Part shown: piece by piece, positions 1 through 8,114 of the stretch | How the letters are laid out: every line of letters starts with the position of its first letter | How positions within the stretch are numbered: the stretch's first letter is position 1 | Source: Thiobacillus sp. | GTDB taxonomy: Bacteria > Pseudomonadota > Gammaproteobacteria > Burkholderiales > Thiobacillaceae | Direction of reading: 5' to 3' | Length of the DNA: 64,000 nucleotides | Assembly: GCA_019459055.1 (NCBI GenBank) | Contig: JAIBEI010000050.1 | Location: 62,001 to 126,000, forward strand | Translations under genes and position numbers: made by a program | Notes under the pieces: model-generated | The model's input: the letters and a program-made list of their open reading frames with translations, nothing else | The model's database searches: none | What the model was told of the DNA's origin: nothing

Positions 1-179
1 GAAGGAGTCTGGGTTCGGCGTACTTTGACCAGTCCTACTTCTATTTTCAAAATGGCCGGCGTTTTCCCGCCTACCGGGCACTGTTCAATGCGCTGAAAAC
101 CCACCCAGCCGCATCGTATCTGAAGTTCGGCGTGCGAATGCTGTTGCCACGCGGCAGCGTCCCGGATCAGGTTTCGTGA
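1..179 (+). CDS. C-terminal fragment of a protein, possibly a glycosyltransferase
   Basis: An open frame enters from the left edge and stops with TGA at 177-179. About 58 residues are visible. They are aromatic-rich at first (AYFDQSYFYFQNGRR) and continue with a basic, leucine-rich tail (LKFGVRMLLPRG). Tails like this are common in family 2 glycosyltransferases, but no catalytic motif lies in the window, so the assignment is only a guess from context. The next gene starts 13 bases downstream on the same strand behind a GGAGGAAG Shine-Dalgarno sequence, so the two are probably cotranscribed. Confidence 0.4.
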   Translation, partial: RSLGSAYFDQSYFYFQNGRRFPAYRALFNALKTHPAASYLKFGVRMLLPRGSVPDQVS

Positions 180-192
180 TTGGAGGAAGAAA

Positions 193-894
193 ATGAAAGG
201 GGAGTTTATTGCCACGAGGCTTGTCTCGGCAGGCCAGATTTTGCTGGGGAACCCGGGCGAATTGCGGTTCGCGCCGACATGGCTGTACTCGCTATTGCCT
301 GGACACGGGCCCGTGGCTGACCACCGTCCGTGGATGAATTTCAGGGTCATCAAGTGGCTGGAATCCACCCTGAAACCCGAGATGCGCGTTTTTGAATATG
401 GGTCGGGAGGATCAACGCTTTTTCTCGCGGAGCGTGTCGCGCACGTGGTGAGCATTGAGCACGACGAAGGTTTCCATGCGTTCATGGCGAAACGGCTCCA
501 GCAAGAGGCGGTGCCGAACTGCACTTACATCCTTAGCCCCCCCGAGCCGATGGAATCAGGTGGGGTTCCGCCCTATGGATGCAGCAGTTTTTCCTCCGAC
601 TGGCCAACGCAGAGAGCCATGCGCTTTGAAGCCTATGTCAAAACGATCGATGACTATCCGGACGGGAGCTTCGACCTCGTAACGGTCGATGGCAGGGCGA
701 GGCCCTCGTGCGCACTGCGCGCCCTGCCCAAGATCAAGGATGGCGGGTGGCTGCTGGTGGATAACATGGAAAGATCGCGCTACGCGATCATCCGGAACCT
801 TCTGGCACAACACCAATCCCTCGATTTTTTCGGTGTGGTGCCGTATGAAATTCGCCCCCAACGCACCACTGTCTGGCGGATCACCTCTCGCTAA
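193..894 (+). CDS. Class I SAM-dependent methyltransferase-like protein
   Basis: A 233-residue protein with a Rossmann methyltransferase signature. Motif I is FEYGSGGST at about residues 67-75, followed by the acidic end of strand 2 (VSIEHDEG, about 86-93). A later strand pair reads DLVTVDGRAR and GGWLLVDNMERS, the usual motif IV and post-VI layout for this fold. A strong GGAGGAAG ribosome site sits a few bases upstream of the ATG. Its place beside glycosyltransferases suggests it modifies a sugar or lipid intermediate of surface polysaccharide, but the substrate cannot be read from the sequence. It converges with the TPR gene on the other strand. Confidence 0.7.
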   Translation: MKGEFIATRLVSAGQILLGNPGELRFAPTWLYSLLPGHGPVADHRPWMNFRVIKWLESTLKPEMRVFEYGSGGSTLFLAERVAHVVSIEHDEGFHAFMAKRLQQEAVPNCTYILSPPEPMESGGVPPYGCSSFSSDWPTQRAMRFEAYVKTIDDYPDGSFDLVTVDGRARPSCALRALPKIKDGGWLLVDNMERSRYAIIRNLLAQHQSLDFFGVVPYEIRPQRTTVWRITSR

Positions 895-1013
895 TGGATG
901 CGCGCTCTTCGCTGTGCTTTGCGCCTTCCAATGCGCATCTGGTAGCCTGCACGCTGGCTGATCCCGTCAAAGTCTTTCATGCCCGACTCTTGCGCGTGAA
1001 CTGCATTTCCAGT

Positions 1014-1790
1014 TCAGTCCGGGCAGAATCGGCAGTACGGATTGGTCGGTGAGCCGATTGGGGGTTCGGCGATGGTCTCTACCGGTGCAGGCGGAACGGT
1101 GGTTGGACTTGCTGCAGACTCAACCGAACTCGGGGTGGGGGTAGGCGGCTCTTCCGGTTTTGCAGCCTCGGCTTCGGCGGCCGGCGTTGGTTCGATGGAC
1201 TCTGGATACGGCAGCTTGCCGCCCAATTCCGTGTAGCGACGCTGCAGGCTCTTTGTGTCTGGATTGTGCCGCAAGCCATCCGTGATGATTTCAAGCGCTT
1301 TGGCAGGCTGTTTAATCCCGGAATAAAAATCAGCCAACATACTGTATGCCCTGGGTTGGCGTGGATTAAGCTCGATCGCCTTGTTCAAATGTGTGATTGC
1401 CTGAGCTGGCTGGTTCTTTAACGAAAACACCTTCCCTAGATTTGAATGGACGTCCGGCATCAGGCTGTAAGAGGGCGCCGCATGGCTGACCATATACTCA
1501 AAATTGGTTTGTGCGTTATTGAGATTGAAACTTTTACCTTGCTTGCTTCGAGCGCGGTGGTACCGGTTTAAAAAGTTGACCCCGGCACAGTAATGATGGG
1601 TATGCCCATAATCCTTCCCCAAAGCAGACATCCAATACTTGTATTCCGGACTGCCCTCATTGAATCTGGCCTTGCAAAAAGGAGGCAAGCTCGCCATCTC
1701 TGTGTCGGTCGGCACCCAGGGTTCCAATGCGTGACTTGATATGGAGACCAATGCCAGCGCAAGGAAAAGTAGCGGTTGAGATAGCTTCAT
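1014..1790 (-). CDS. Secreted TPR-repeat protein with proline-rich linker and Cys-pair tail
   Basis: A 258-residue protein. Residues 1-21 form a signal peptide ending SSHA. The middle (about 90-185) has at least two tetratricopeptide repeats, with typical A/L/Y/P spacing (HSNLGKVFSLKNQPAQAITH, then PRAYSMLADFYSGIKQPAKA). After it comes a long Pro/Ala/Glu/Thr-rich linker (about 195-250) and a short tail, NPYCRFCPD, with two cysteines. TPR domains scaffold protein contacts, and this one presumably works in the periplasm or envelope. It is the last gene of the minus-strand sugar cluster, four bases after a glycosyltransferase. I do not recognise a specific family. Confidence 0.7.
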   Translation of the reverse strand: MKLSQPLLFLALALVSISSHALEPWVPTDTEMASLPPFCKARFNEGSPEYKYWMSALGKDYGHTHHYCAGVNFLNRYHRARSKQGKSFNLNNAQTNFEYMVSHAAPSYSLMPDVHSNLGKVFSLKNQPAQAITHLNKAIELNPRQPRAYSMLADFYSGIKQPAKALEIITDGLRHNPDTKSLQRRYTELGGKLPYPESIEPTPAAEAEAAKPEEPPTPTPSSVESAASPTTVPPAPVETIAEPPIGSPTNPYCRFCPD

Positions 1791-1794
1791 GTGA

Positions 1795-2943
1795 CTAACT
1801 CCTTGAATAAATCAACTTTTCTGTGACTTGGGAAACCTGGTTCCATGCAAACCTTTCCTGGACCCTGGCGTATGCATGGTCGGCAAGACGCCGGCACATG
1901 GCGGCATCTTCCAACAGCGCAGCCAGGCTATTGGCGATCGCATAGGCTGAATTGCCATCCACCCTGAGTCCGGTCTGCTCATGCAGCACTGCCGACCCGG
2001 TTCCGCCCGCCTCTCCAGCCAAGCTGGGCTTGCCACAGGCAGCCGCTTCGATGAACACCATGCCGAAGCCTTCATTGTCGCCGTTGATGTCGCGGTTGGG
2101 CATGGCAAAAACATCGCAGGCATTCATCCAGCGCGGCAGGTCGGCCTCGCTCACGGCGCCTATGCGATGGACGATGCCTTGTGCATTATGTTCCGCGACC
2201 AGGCCGTCAAGGTAGTCGGCATCTTCACCGATTCCCGCGATGACGTAGCGCAGCGGGATGCCTTCGGCGCGTAATTTCACGACGGCGCGGATCACCTGGT
2301 CGAAGCCCTTGCGGCGCGACAGGCGGCCGACCGAAAAGACCAGTTTTTCATCGGGGCGGATGCCGAGGCTTTCGCGCAGGCCCGTGGTGTCGAGGCCCGG
2401 GCGGAAAACCGACACGTCGACGCCTGGGTAGATGATGGTGATGCGTGCCGGATCGATACCCATTTCCAGCAATGTGTCGCGCGTATGCTCGCTGTTGGCG
2501 ACCACCCTGTCGGCATGACGCAGGGCGAAGCGCATGGCCTTGAATTTCCCACCGCGTCCCCACGTGGTGAGTTCCTCCCCATGAGCATAGATCGCCAGCG
2601 GACGAAACGTCAGCCGCGCCACGGCCCATGCGACCAGGCCTTCGGGCAGGGCGCGGAAGGCGTGGATGGCGTCGAAGCGGTGGGTGATCGCCAGCGCCAG
2701 CGATGTGAAGAAAAAGCGCGCGTACATCGCCAGGGATTCGGGGCGCAGCCAGGGGATGCGCTTGAGGTTGAGGCGGTGGATGGTATTGGGATGGGCCGCG
2801 TCGACTGCGGCGGCACCCGGCACGTCGGCGGTGACGATGTGGATTTCCTTGCCGCCCAGGCGCTTGTAGACCTCGGCTGCCCACACGGCGGTGCCGCCCT
2901 TGGTGGGGAGGAAGAGTTCAGTGAGGACGAGCAGGCGGTTCAT
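1795..2943 (-). CDS. Glycosyltransferase family 4 (GT-B fold)
   Basis: A 382-residue retaining glycosyltransferase of the GT-B fold. The N-terminal glycine-rich acceptor loop reads PTKGGTAVWAAE at about residues 13-24. The start of the C-terminal donor domain is FSVGRLSRRKGFDQVI (about 209-224). The nucleotide-sugar site has the E-x7-E pattern EGFGMVFIEAAACGKP (about 291-306). It would act at the cytoplasmic face of the inner membrane, adding one sugar to a lipid-linked repeat unit. It is followed closely by the TPR gene. Upstream it is separated from the GT2 gene by about 118 bases that look like a decayed intergenic repeat. Confidence 0.88.
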   Translation of the reverse strand: MNRLLVLTELFLPTKGGTAVWAAEVYKRLGGKEIHIVTADVPGAAAVDAAHPNTIHRLNLKRIPWLRPESLAMYARFFFTSLALAITHRFDAIHAFRALPEGLVAWAVARLTFRPLAIYAHGEELTTWGRGGKFKAMRFALRHADRVVANSEHTRDTLLEMGIDPARITIIYPGVDVSVFRPGLDTTGLRESLGIRPDEKLVFSVGRLSRRKGFDQVIRAVVKLRAEGIPLRYVIAGIGEDADYLDGLVAEHNAQGIVHRIGAVSEADLPRWMNACDVFAMPNRDINGDNEGFGMVFIEAAACGKPSLAGEAGGTGSAVLHEQTGLRVDGNSAYAIANSLAALLEDAAMCRRLADHAYARVQERFAWNQVSQVTEKLIYSRS

Positions 2944-3061
2944 GGTGATCGGTTTAATTATTTAGCGGAGTCGCCACGGCCCTTTGGGCCTCGCGATGAC
3001 GGGACACGAGCCGTTTCGAGCGGCGTCAAGCAACCCAAGCGGGCAAGTTGTTCATAGCACA

Positions 3062-3988
3062 TCACCCCCTGATCATCGAGAGGATGTCGCGCAAAGCTCG
3101 CCAGTTGGGGCGCTCGCGCATTGTGGGCAGCACGGCCTTGACTGCGGCGATGCGCTGGCCGTTTTTGCTCAAGGCGCAGCCGAGGTTGTAGCGGGCGCTC
3201 TGCATCCGCGCGGCCACGCCTTGCCTCACGGGGGCCGGAAAGTTGTTCGCCAGCCGGGAAAGATCGGTCAGGGTGCGCACATTCTCGCGTTGCGCCGCCA
3301 CCGGGTCGCGGCGGGTGGCGCTGCCGCCGTGAATCACGTAAACGCCGAGACTTTGGCAGACCACGCCGATGCGGCGGCTCTTCGCCACCAGCCGGGTCAG
3401 AAAGTGCACGTCCTCGCACACCTTGTAGCCGCTGGGATAGCCGCCCAGTTCGATGAAGCGTGCGCGCGGCACCGACAGCGTGTGCGTGTCGCCGAAATGG
3501 TCGGCAACGAAGGCGGCGATCTCGGCGGGGGTTTCGATCACTGTCCGTGCCGCGCCTGCCGCCTTTGCAAGCATCGTGCGGCCCGATTCGTGCTGCGCCA
3601 TCGAGGTGCCGAGCAGGGCGCCGGCTTCGTCGCGGTATTCGTAATCTCCGGTCAGGCAATCGAGCGTCGCGTCCTCAGCGATCCACCCGGCATGCAGCTT
3701 GATGCGGTCGGGGGCATACCAGTCGTCGGCGTCGAGAAACGCCAGCCAGTCGCCGGTTGCAACTGCAGCGCCGGCGTTGCGGGCGACCGAGACGCCGCTG
3801 TTTTGTTGCCGGATCAGGCGCACGCCGTCGAAGACGGCCGCGATTTCCGCGCTGGCATCGGTCGAGCCGTCGTCGACGACGATGATTTCGTGCGCCGGCC
3901 AGCTTTGCGCGCGCACCGATTCGATGGCGCGCGCCAGCGTGGCGGCGGAATTGAAGGCGGGGATGACGACCGAGAAGCGCGGGTTCAT
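3062..3988 (-). CDS. Glycosyltransferase family 2
   Basis: A 308-residue GT-A glycosyltransferase. The start was placed at the ATG beginning [14 protein letters not shown] because this is the canonical GT2 N-terminus and it overlaps the upstream stop codon by ATGA. The frame stays open further upstream but there it is only a shadow of the deacetylase gene. Motifs: [13 protein letters not shown] (about 33-45), the metal-binding DADDW of [13 protein letters not shown] (about 86-98), and a helical C-terminal region. The likely role is transfer of a sugar onto a polysaccharide repeat unit. It is coupled to the membrane-anchored deacetylase gene. Confidence 0.88.
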   Translation of the reverse strand: MNPRFSVVIPAFNSAATLARAIESVRAQSWPAHEIIVVDDGSTDASAEIAAVFDGVRLIRQQNSGVSVARNAGAAVATGDWLAFLDADDWYAPDRIKLHAGWIAEDATLDCLTGDYEYRDEAGALLGTSMAQHESGRTMLAKAAGAARTVIETPAEIAAFVADHFGDTHTLSVPRARFIELGGYPSGYKVCEDVHFLTRLVAKSRRIGVVCQSLGVYVIHGGSATRRDPVAAQRENVRTLTDLSRLANNFPAPVRQGVAARMQSARYNLGCALSKNGQRIAAVKAVLPTMRERPNWRALRDILSMIRG

Positions 3989-5178
3989 GCGCGGCCTCCC
4001 AAAAAAGCCAGCGGCAGGGCCAGGCCGCTCCATTGCGACAGGCGGCGAAAGCGCGGGATTTCGTCCAGCCGCGCGCGCCAGGCGGCGAGCCGCGGCCTGA
4101 GCCGGGTCTCGATCCAGGCCGGGTCGCGCTGCCGGATCGCGCGCGCGAGATCGATCGGGGCGGCAAAGCGCAGGTCGGGGCAGCTTGCGAGGGCTTCGCG
4201 CAAACCGGTTTCGAGGGCGGCCAGGCTGGCGCCCGGCGTCTGCAGAAAATTGAAGCGGTGGGTCTCGACCAGGCAGGCGCGCCCCTGCCGGGTGCGCGTC
4301 TGCAGGCCGTCGACCAGACGCTGCGGCGCATGCCCCAGTGCCGGCTCGAAATACACGTCGCGCACCAGCCAGGTCTGACCTGCATGGGAACGCTCGCCTG
4401 TCAGCATGGTGGCATCCACGCAGCCCGGTTGGCCGGCGCCATTGCGGCAGGTGGCGCGGCGGCCCGGGGTGATGATGACCTCGACACCGGCCTGCGCCCA
4501 GGCGGCTTCGACGGCGTCGTTCCAGATGAAGGTGGTGGCGACGGCCACCTGCGGCGCGCTGCCGAACAGGGCCTGGTAGTCGGCGGCCTCGGTGGCGATG
4601 GCTTGCTGGATTGCGGCGGACGTCAGCGTGTGCGACGGCAGGCAGGACGCATCGACCCAGCGGCTTTGCAGGGGCGAAGGCAGGTTTTCGGTGGACGCAG
4701 GGTCGGGGGCGGTAAGCCAGTCGCGCACACCGGGGTTGTCCTGCGCTGCCGCCAGCAGCGCGGACGGCCAGTAGTGGCACTGTCCATGCAGCTGCGGGGC
4801 GAACACGCCGGACCGGATGCCGGCCTGGATGGCTGCGCGCACGGCGTCGAAGCGGGGATCGGCCAGGGGCAGTGCGTGGTATTCGGTGCAGTGGGTGGCG
4901 GCGATGCGGGGGCCGTCGGGGACCTCCAGGATGACGCCGAGGGTCATGACTGCTGGCCGGCCGCTGTGGTCACGGATGCCCTGCAGGGTGCCGGTCAGGC
5001 GCGTCAGCGCGTCGGCCTGGGCCAGCGGGCCTGCGCCCCAGTCGTCACTTTCGATGATGAGGACGGGGTGGCGCAGGACGGGTTCACGCCAGCGGGCGGC
5101 GAGCGGGCCGGCAAACGCCAGCAGAACGCCCGCCCACAACACCAACACCATCGCGAGGGCAAACGCCGATACGCTCAT
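3985..5178 (-). CDS. Membrane-anchored polysaccharide deacetylase-like protein
   Basis: A 397-residue protein. I chose the ATG of [10 protein letters not shown] because it overlaps the stop of the sulfotransferase gene (TGATG) and begins an N-terminal membrane segment (about 5-28). The soluble domain carries the two metal-site signatures of the NodB/CE4 deacetylase fold: [10 protein letters not shown] (Asp-Asp, about 42-51) and LHGQCHYW (the H-x3-H type metal pair, about 130-137). It would remove N-acetyl groups from a periplasmic or nascent polysaccharide. It is larger and more divergent than the XrtA-linked deacetylase elsewhere in this locus, so the substrate probably differs. The 3' end overlaps the GT2 gene by four bases. 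Confidence 0.72.
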   Translation of the reverse strand: MSVSAFALAMVLVLWAGVLLAFAGPLAARWREPVLRHPVLIIESDDWGAGPLAQADALTRLTGTLQGIRDHSGRPAVMTLGVILEVPDGPRIAATHCTEYHALPLADPRFDAVRAAIQAGIRSGVFAPQLHGQCHYWPSALLAAAQDNPGVRDWLTAPDPASTENLPSPLQSRWVDASCLPSHTLTSAAIQQAIATEAADYQALFGSAPQVAVATTFIWNDAVEAAWAQAGVEVIITPGRRATCRNGAGQPGCVDATMLTGERSHAGQTWLVRDVYFEPALGHAPQRLVDGLQTRTRQGRACLVETHRFNFLQTPGASLAALETGLREALASCPDLRFAAPIDLARAIRQRDPAWIETRLRPRLAAWRARLDEIPRFRRLSQWSGLALPLAFLGGRA

Positions 5179-6095
5179 CAATACCCCATTCTCGTCGCAA
5201 CATCCGCCACCTGCGGCAGCACGCGTTCGATCTTTTCCCGGTTGCGGCCGTCTTTCCATTTGTCCAGGCGGATTTCGGAGAAGGCGTTATAGGGGATGTC
5301 GAGCACTTCGGTGCAGTGCGCCTGGAGGCGGGCGTCGAATGTGAGGCCACAGCCTTCGAACACCTGGAGGAAAGCGGCCACCGGATCGCGCAGGAAGTCC
5401 TCATAGAACACATCGACCCATTGCCCGGCGGGCACGCTTGTCTTCGCGTCGAGGATGGCCTGGTTGATGGCGGCGTACTGGAAGGCGGCGACGTCTTCGA
5501 CCGGCGCATTCACCAGCTCGCGCCAGCCGTCGGCGAGGAAGAAGCACCACTGGGTCAGGCTGCCGTTTTCCACCGCCACCGTCGCCGGCAGGTCGTTCGA
5601 CCAGGTGGCGAATTCGTCGGGTTTGCGCCAGCCCTCGATCAGCGAATTGAGGTTGTCGCCGGGGCTGCGCTTGACGAAGACGAACACGGCATCAGGAAAC
5701 AGCGTCTGCAGATAGGGCACGCACAGGCCGTTCTGGTTGTTCTTGTCGACCCAGCGATGCTGCCCGGTCCAGCTGTAGAAATAACGGCTGACGGTGTCGC
5801 GATCCGCCGGGCTGGCGTCGCCGGCATCCAGCGCATGGGTGTCCCAGCGCTTGTCGGCCGGCGGATGCAGGTCGGTCCAGTAATCGTGGGTTTCGCGTTG
5901 CAGGCTGCCGATCTCGCGCGACTCGGACAGGGTTTTGTAGACCAGGGTGGTGCCGGCGCGCGAGCACCCCACCACGATGATCGGGCGTTGCGCGGGCGGG
6001 CGCGAAAGTGACCAGCGTGCGCTGCGCAAACCGCGCTGGATGCGCCGCGCGTGATGGGAAAGTGTCTTTCCAACTTTAATCAGGAATTCATTCAA
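5178..6095 (-). CDS. Sulfotransferase family protein
   Basis: A 305-residue protein with the 5'-phosphosulfate-binding loop of PAPS-dependent sulfotransferases, VVGCSRAGTTLVYKTL (about 41-56). The 3'-phosphate-binding region follows a strand (VFVFVKRSPGDNLNSL, about 147-162), where Arg-Ser-Pro fits the usual R-x7-S pattern. It would transfer sulfate to a sugar hydroxyl of the exopolysaccharide or of a lipid. It is the first gene of a five-gene minus-strand run (sulfotransferase, deacetylase, GT2, GT4, TPR) transcribed away from the asparagine-synthetase homologue. The roughly 190-base gap between them must hold divergent promoters. Confidence 0.8.
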   Translation of the reverse strand: MNEFLIKVGKTLSHHARRIQRGLRSARWSLSRPPAQRPIIVVGCSRAGTTLVYKTLSESREIGSLQRETHDYWTDLHPPADKRWDTHALDAGDASPADRDTVSRYFYSWTGQHRWVDKNNQNGLCVPYLQTLFPDAVFVFVKRSPGDNLNSLIEGWRKPDEFATWSNDLPATVAVENGSLTQWCFFLADGWRELVNAPVEDVAAFQYAAINQAILDAKTSVPAGQWVDVFYEDFLRDPVAAFLQVFEGCGLTFDARLQAHCTEVLDIPYNAFSEIRLDKWKDGRNREKIERVLPQVADVATRMGY

Positions 6096-6220
6096 TGGCT
6101 TGGGCTTTCTGACAGTAGGGCAAAGGATGGGGCCGCATCGATCACATCACTGGATTCTTCGTCGCACTCGCAATGACCGAAAACGAATCCGTGTTTCCTG
6201 ACCCTGTTCAACATACAGGA

Positions 6221-6250
6221 TTCGTGCCAAGCCGCAGGCTCGTTTATATT
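6221..6250 (+). promoter_or_regulatory. Possible sigma-70 promoter for the asparagine-synthetase homologue
   Basis: A TTCGTG box at 6221-6226 and TATATT at 6245-6250, with an 18-base spacer, lie about 38 bases before the start codon in the divergent intergenic region. The match to the -35 consensus is weak and the call rests mainly on the -10 box and position. Confidence 0.3.
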
Positions 6251-6287
6251 GCGGACATTATCCTGCATCACTCTGGCACACGACACC

Positions 6288-8114
6288 ATGGATGGCATTT
6301 TTGGCTGGCTGGGCGACCACGGCGCGCATCAGGATTTGATCCGGCATATGGGGCAGGCGGCACGCCTGGCACCCGACACCCCACTGCATGAACACAGCAC
6401 CCCGATGACGGGGATGGCTGCCTGCTCACGTTTCGGCAAGGCCGAAATCCACGTCCAAGACGGGCTGACTGCCGCGCTGTATGGGCGCCCGCGCTTCACA
6501 GACAACGAACTCGCTGCCATCGCGCGCAACCAGGGCCCCGTGGCGGCGGTGGCGCACGGCTGGGTGCGCTTTGGCGAAAAACTGCCCACGCTGATGCAGG
6601 GCAACTTCGCCTTCGCCGTGCTGGATCCGATCCAGCAACAGGCCTTCATGGCGCTCGACCGCGTTGGCGCAGAACGCCTTTGCTACGCCCATCAAGGTGG
6701 CCACTTGGTGTTCGGCACCAGCGCGCTCAGCGTGGCGGCACACCCTGCCGTAGGCCGCAGCATCGATCCGCAGGCGATCTACGATTATCTGTATTTCCAT
6801 ACCATTCCCGCGCCGCGAAGCCTGTATCAGGGCGTGCACAAGCTGCTGCCCGGGCAAGCCCTTACCCTGAAAAACGGCCAGCTCAGTACCGGGTTTTACT
6901 GGCAGGCGGACTACACCCCGGTCGATGCGGCCTTCGACCCCCAGCGCCGCGAATTCCGCAACCTGCTGGACCAGGCGGTGCGCGATGCCGACGCCCCCGC
7001 CACGGCGGCGTTTCTTTCCGGCGGCACCGATAGCTCGACCATCGTCGGCGCCCTCACTGCCGCGCGCGGCGCGCCGGTCGATACTTTTTCCATCGGCTTC
7101 GACGCCGACGGCTTCGACGAAATGGAATACGCGCGCTGCGCCGCCGAGCGCTACGACAGCCGCAGCCACGAGTATTACCTGAAGCCGGCCGACATCGTGA
7201 CCGCGATTCCCATCATCGCGCGCGAATACGACGAGCCCTTCGGCAACGACTCGGCGGTGCCGACCTATTTCTGCGCCAAGGCTGCGCGCGAGGCGGGATT
7301 CGAAAACATGTTCGCCGGCGATGGCGGCGATGAAATATTCGGCGGCAATGCGCGCTACGCCAAGCAGCGCCTGTTCGAGACGTATGCCCACCTGCCCGCC
7401 GTGCTGCGGCGCGGGCTGATCGAGCCGGTGGCAAACGTGCCGGGGCTGTCGGACCGGTTTCCGCTGTCCAAGCTGAAAAGCTACGTCGCCCAGGCCCATG
7501 TCAGGCTGCCGCTGCGACTGGAAAGCTACAACTTCCTCCATCGCACCCCGCTCGACCAGATTTTTGCTGCGGATTTCATTCGTGCCGTCGACCCCTCCTC
7601 GACGGATGCCGCCCTCAACGAAGTCTACGACCGCACCAGCTCCGACCATTACATCAACCGCCTGATGCACCTGGACCTGAAGTTCACTCTGGCCGACAAC
7701 GACCTGCGCAAGGTGGGCACGATGACCGAGGCGGCGGGGATCGAAGTGCACTACCCGCTGCTCGACGACCGCCTGGTGGCTTTTGCCAATCATCTTCCTG
7801 TGGATTACAAGGTGCGCGGGCAGAAGCTGCGCTGGTTCTTCAAGAAGGCCCTGGACGACCTGCTGCCGGAAAAGATCATCAACAAGACCAAGCACGGCTT
7901 CGGCCTGCCGTTCGGCGTGTGGAGCACGCAATACGCTCCGCTCGGCGACACCGTCGGCGACAGCCTGTCGGACTTCAAAAAGCGCGGCTTGATCCAGCCG
8001 GCGTATCTGGACCACATGCTGGCCATGCAGCGCGGCCAGCACGCCAGTTATTACGGCGTGATGATCTGGGTGGTGATGATGCTGGAGCAGTGGCTGCAGG
8101 CCAACGAGCATTAA
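6288..8114 (+). CDS. Asparagine synthetase B-like protein lacking the N-terminal nucleophilic Cys
   Basis: A 608-residue two-domain protein of the asparagine-synthetase/XrtA-amidotransferase family. The N-terminal half (about 1-200) is the glutaminase fold. It starts MDGIFGW where active family members start MCGI, so the catalytic Cys2 is replaced by Asp; no in-frame MCGI exists upstream. The C-terminal half has the ATP-pyrophosphatase P-loop SGGTDSS (244-250) and the FAGDGGDEIFGGNARY motif, both intact. It should therefore still adenylate a carboxylate but not hydrolyse glutamine; it would need free ammonia or another amine. It is the only plus-strand gene inside the EPS locus. Its stop overlaps that of the facing lyase-like gene in TTAA. 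Confidence 0.85.
   Translation: MDGIFGWLGDHGAHQDLIRHMGQAARLAPDTPLHEHSTPMTGMAACSRFGKAEIHVQDGLTAALYGRPRFTDNELAAIARNQGPVAAVAHGWVRFGEKLPTLMQGNFAFAVLDPIQQQAFMALDRVGAERLCYAHQGGHLVFGTSALSVAAHPAVGRSIDPQAIYDYLYFHTIPAPRSLYQGVHKLLPGQALTLKNGQLSTGFYWQADYTPVDAAFDPQRREFRNLLDQAVRDADAPATAAFLSGGTDSSTIVGALTAARGAPVDTFSIGFDADGFDEMEYARCAAERYDSRSHEYYLKPADIVTAIPIIAREYDEPFGNDSAVPTYFCAKAAREAGFENMFAGDGGDEIFGGNARYAKQRLFETYAHLPAVLRRGLIEPVANVPGLSDRFPLSKLKSYVAQAHVRLPLRLESYNFLHRTPLDQIFAADFIRAVDPSSTDAALNEVYDRTSSDHYINRLMHLDLKFTLADNDLRKVGTMTEAAGIEVHYPLLDDRLVAFANHLPVDYKVRGQKLRWFFKKALDDLLPEKIINKTKHGFGLPFGVWSTQYAPLGDTVGDSLSDFKKRGLIQPAYLDHMLAMQRGQHASYYGVMIWVVMMLEQWLQANEH

Noticed and set aside
997-1016. TGAACTG/CAGTTCA stem at the end of the TPR gene as a terminator
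   Set aside because: Seven base pairs only, overlapping the stop codon and without a U-tract on either strand; too weak to list.
2984-4378. Long plus-strand open frame opposite the GT2 and deacetylase genes
   Set aside because: It is a GC-rich antisense shadow of two well-supported glycan genes and has no domain-like sequence.
6426-8111. 561-codon minus-strand frame opposite the asparagine-synthetase homologue
   Set aside because: Antisense to a clearly conserved two-domain enzyme; sequence is Val/Gln/His-rich shadow-type.
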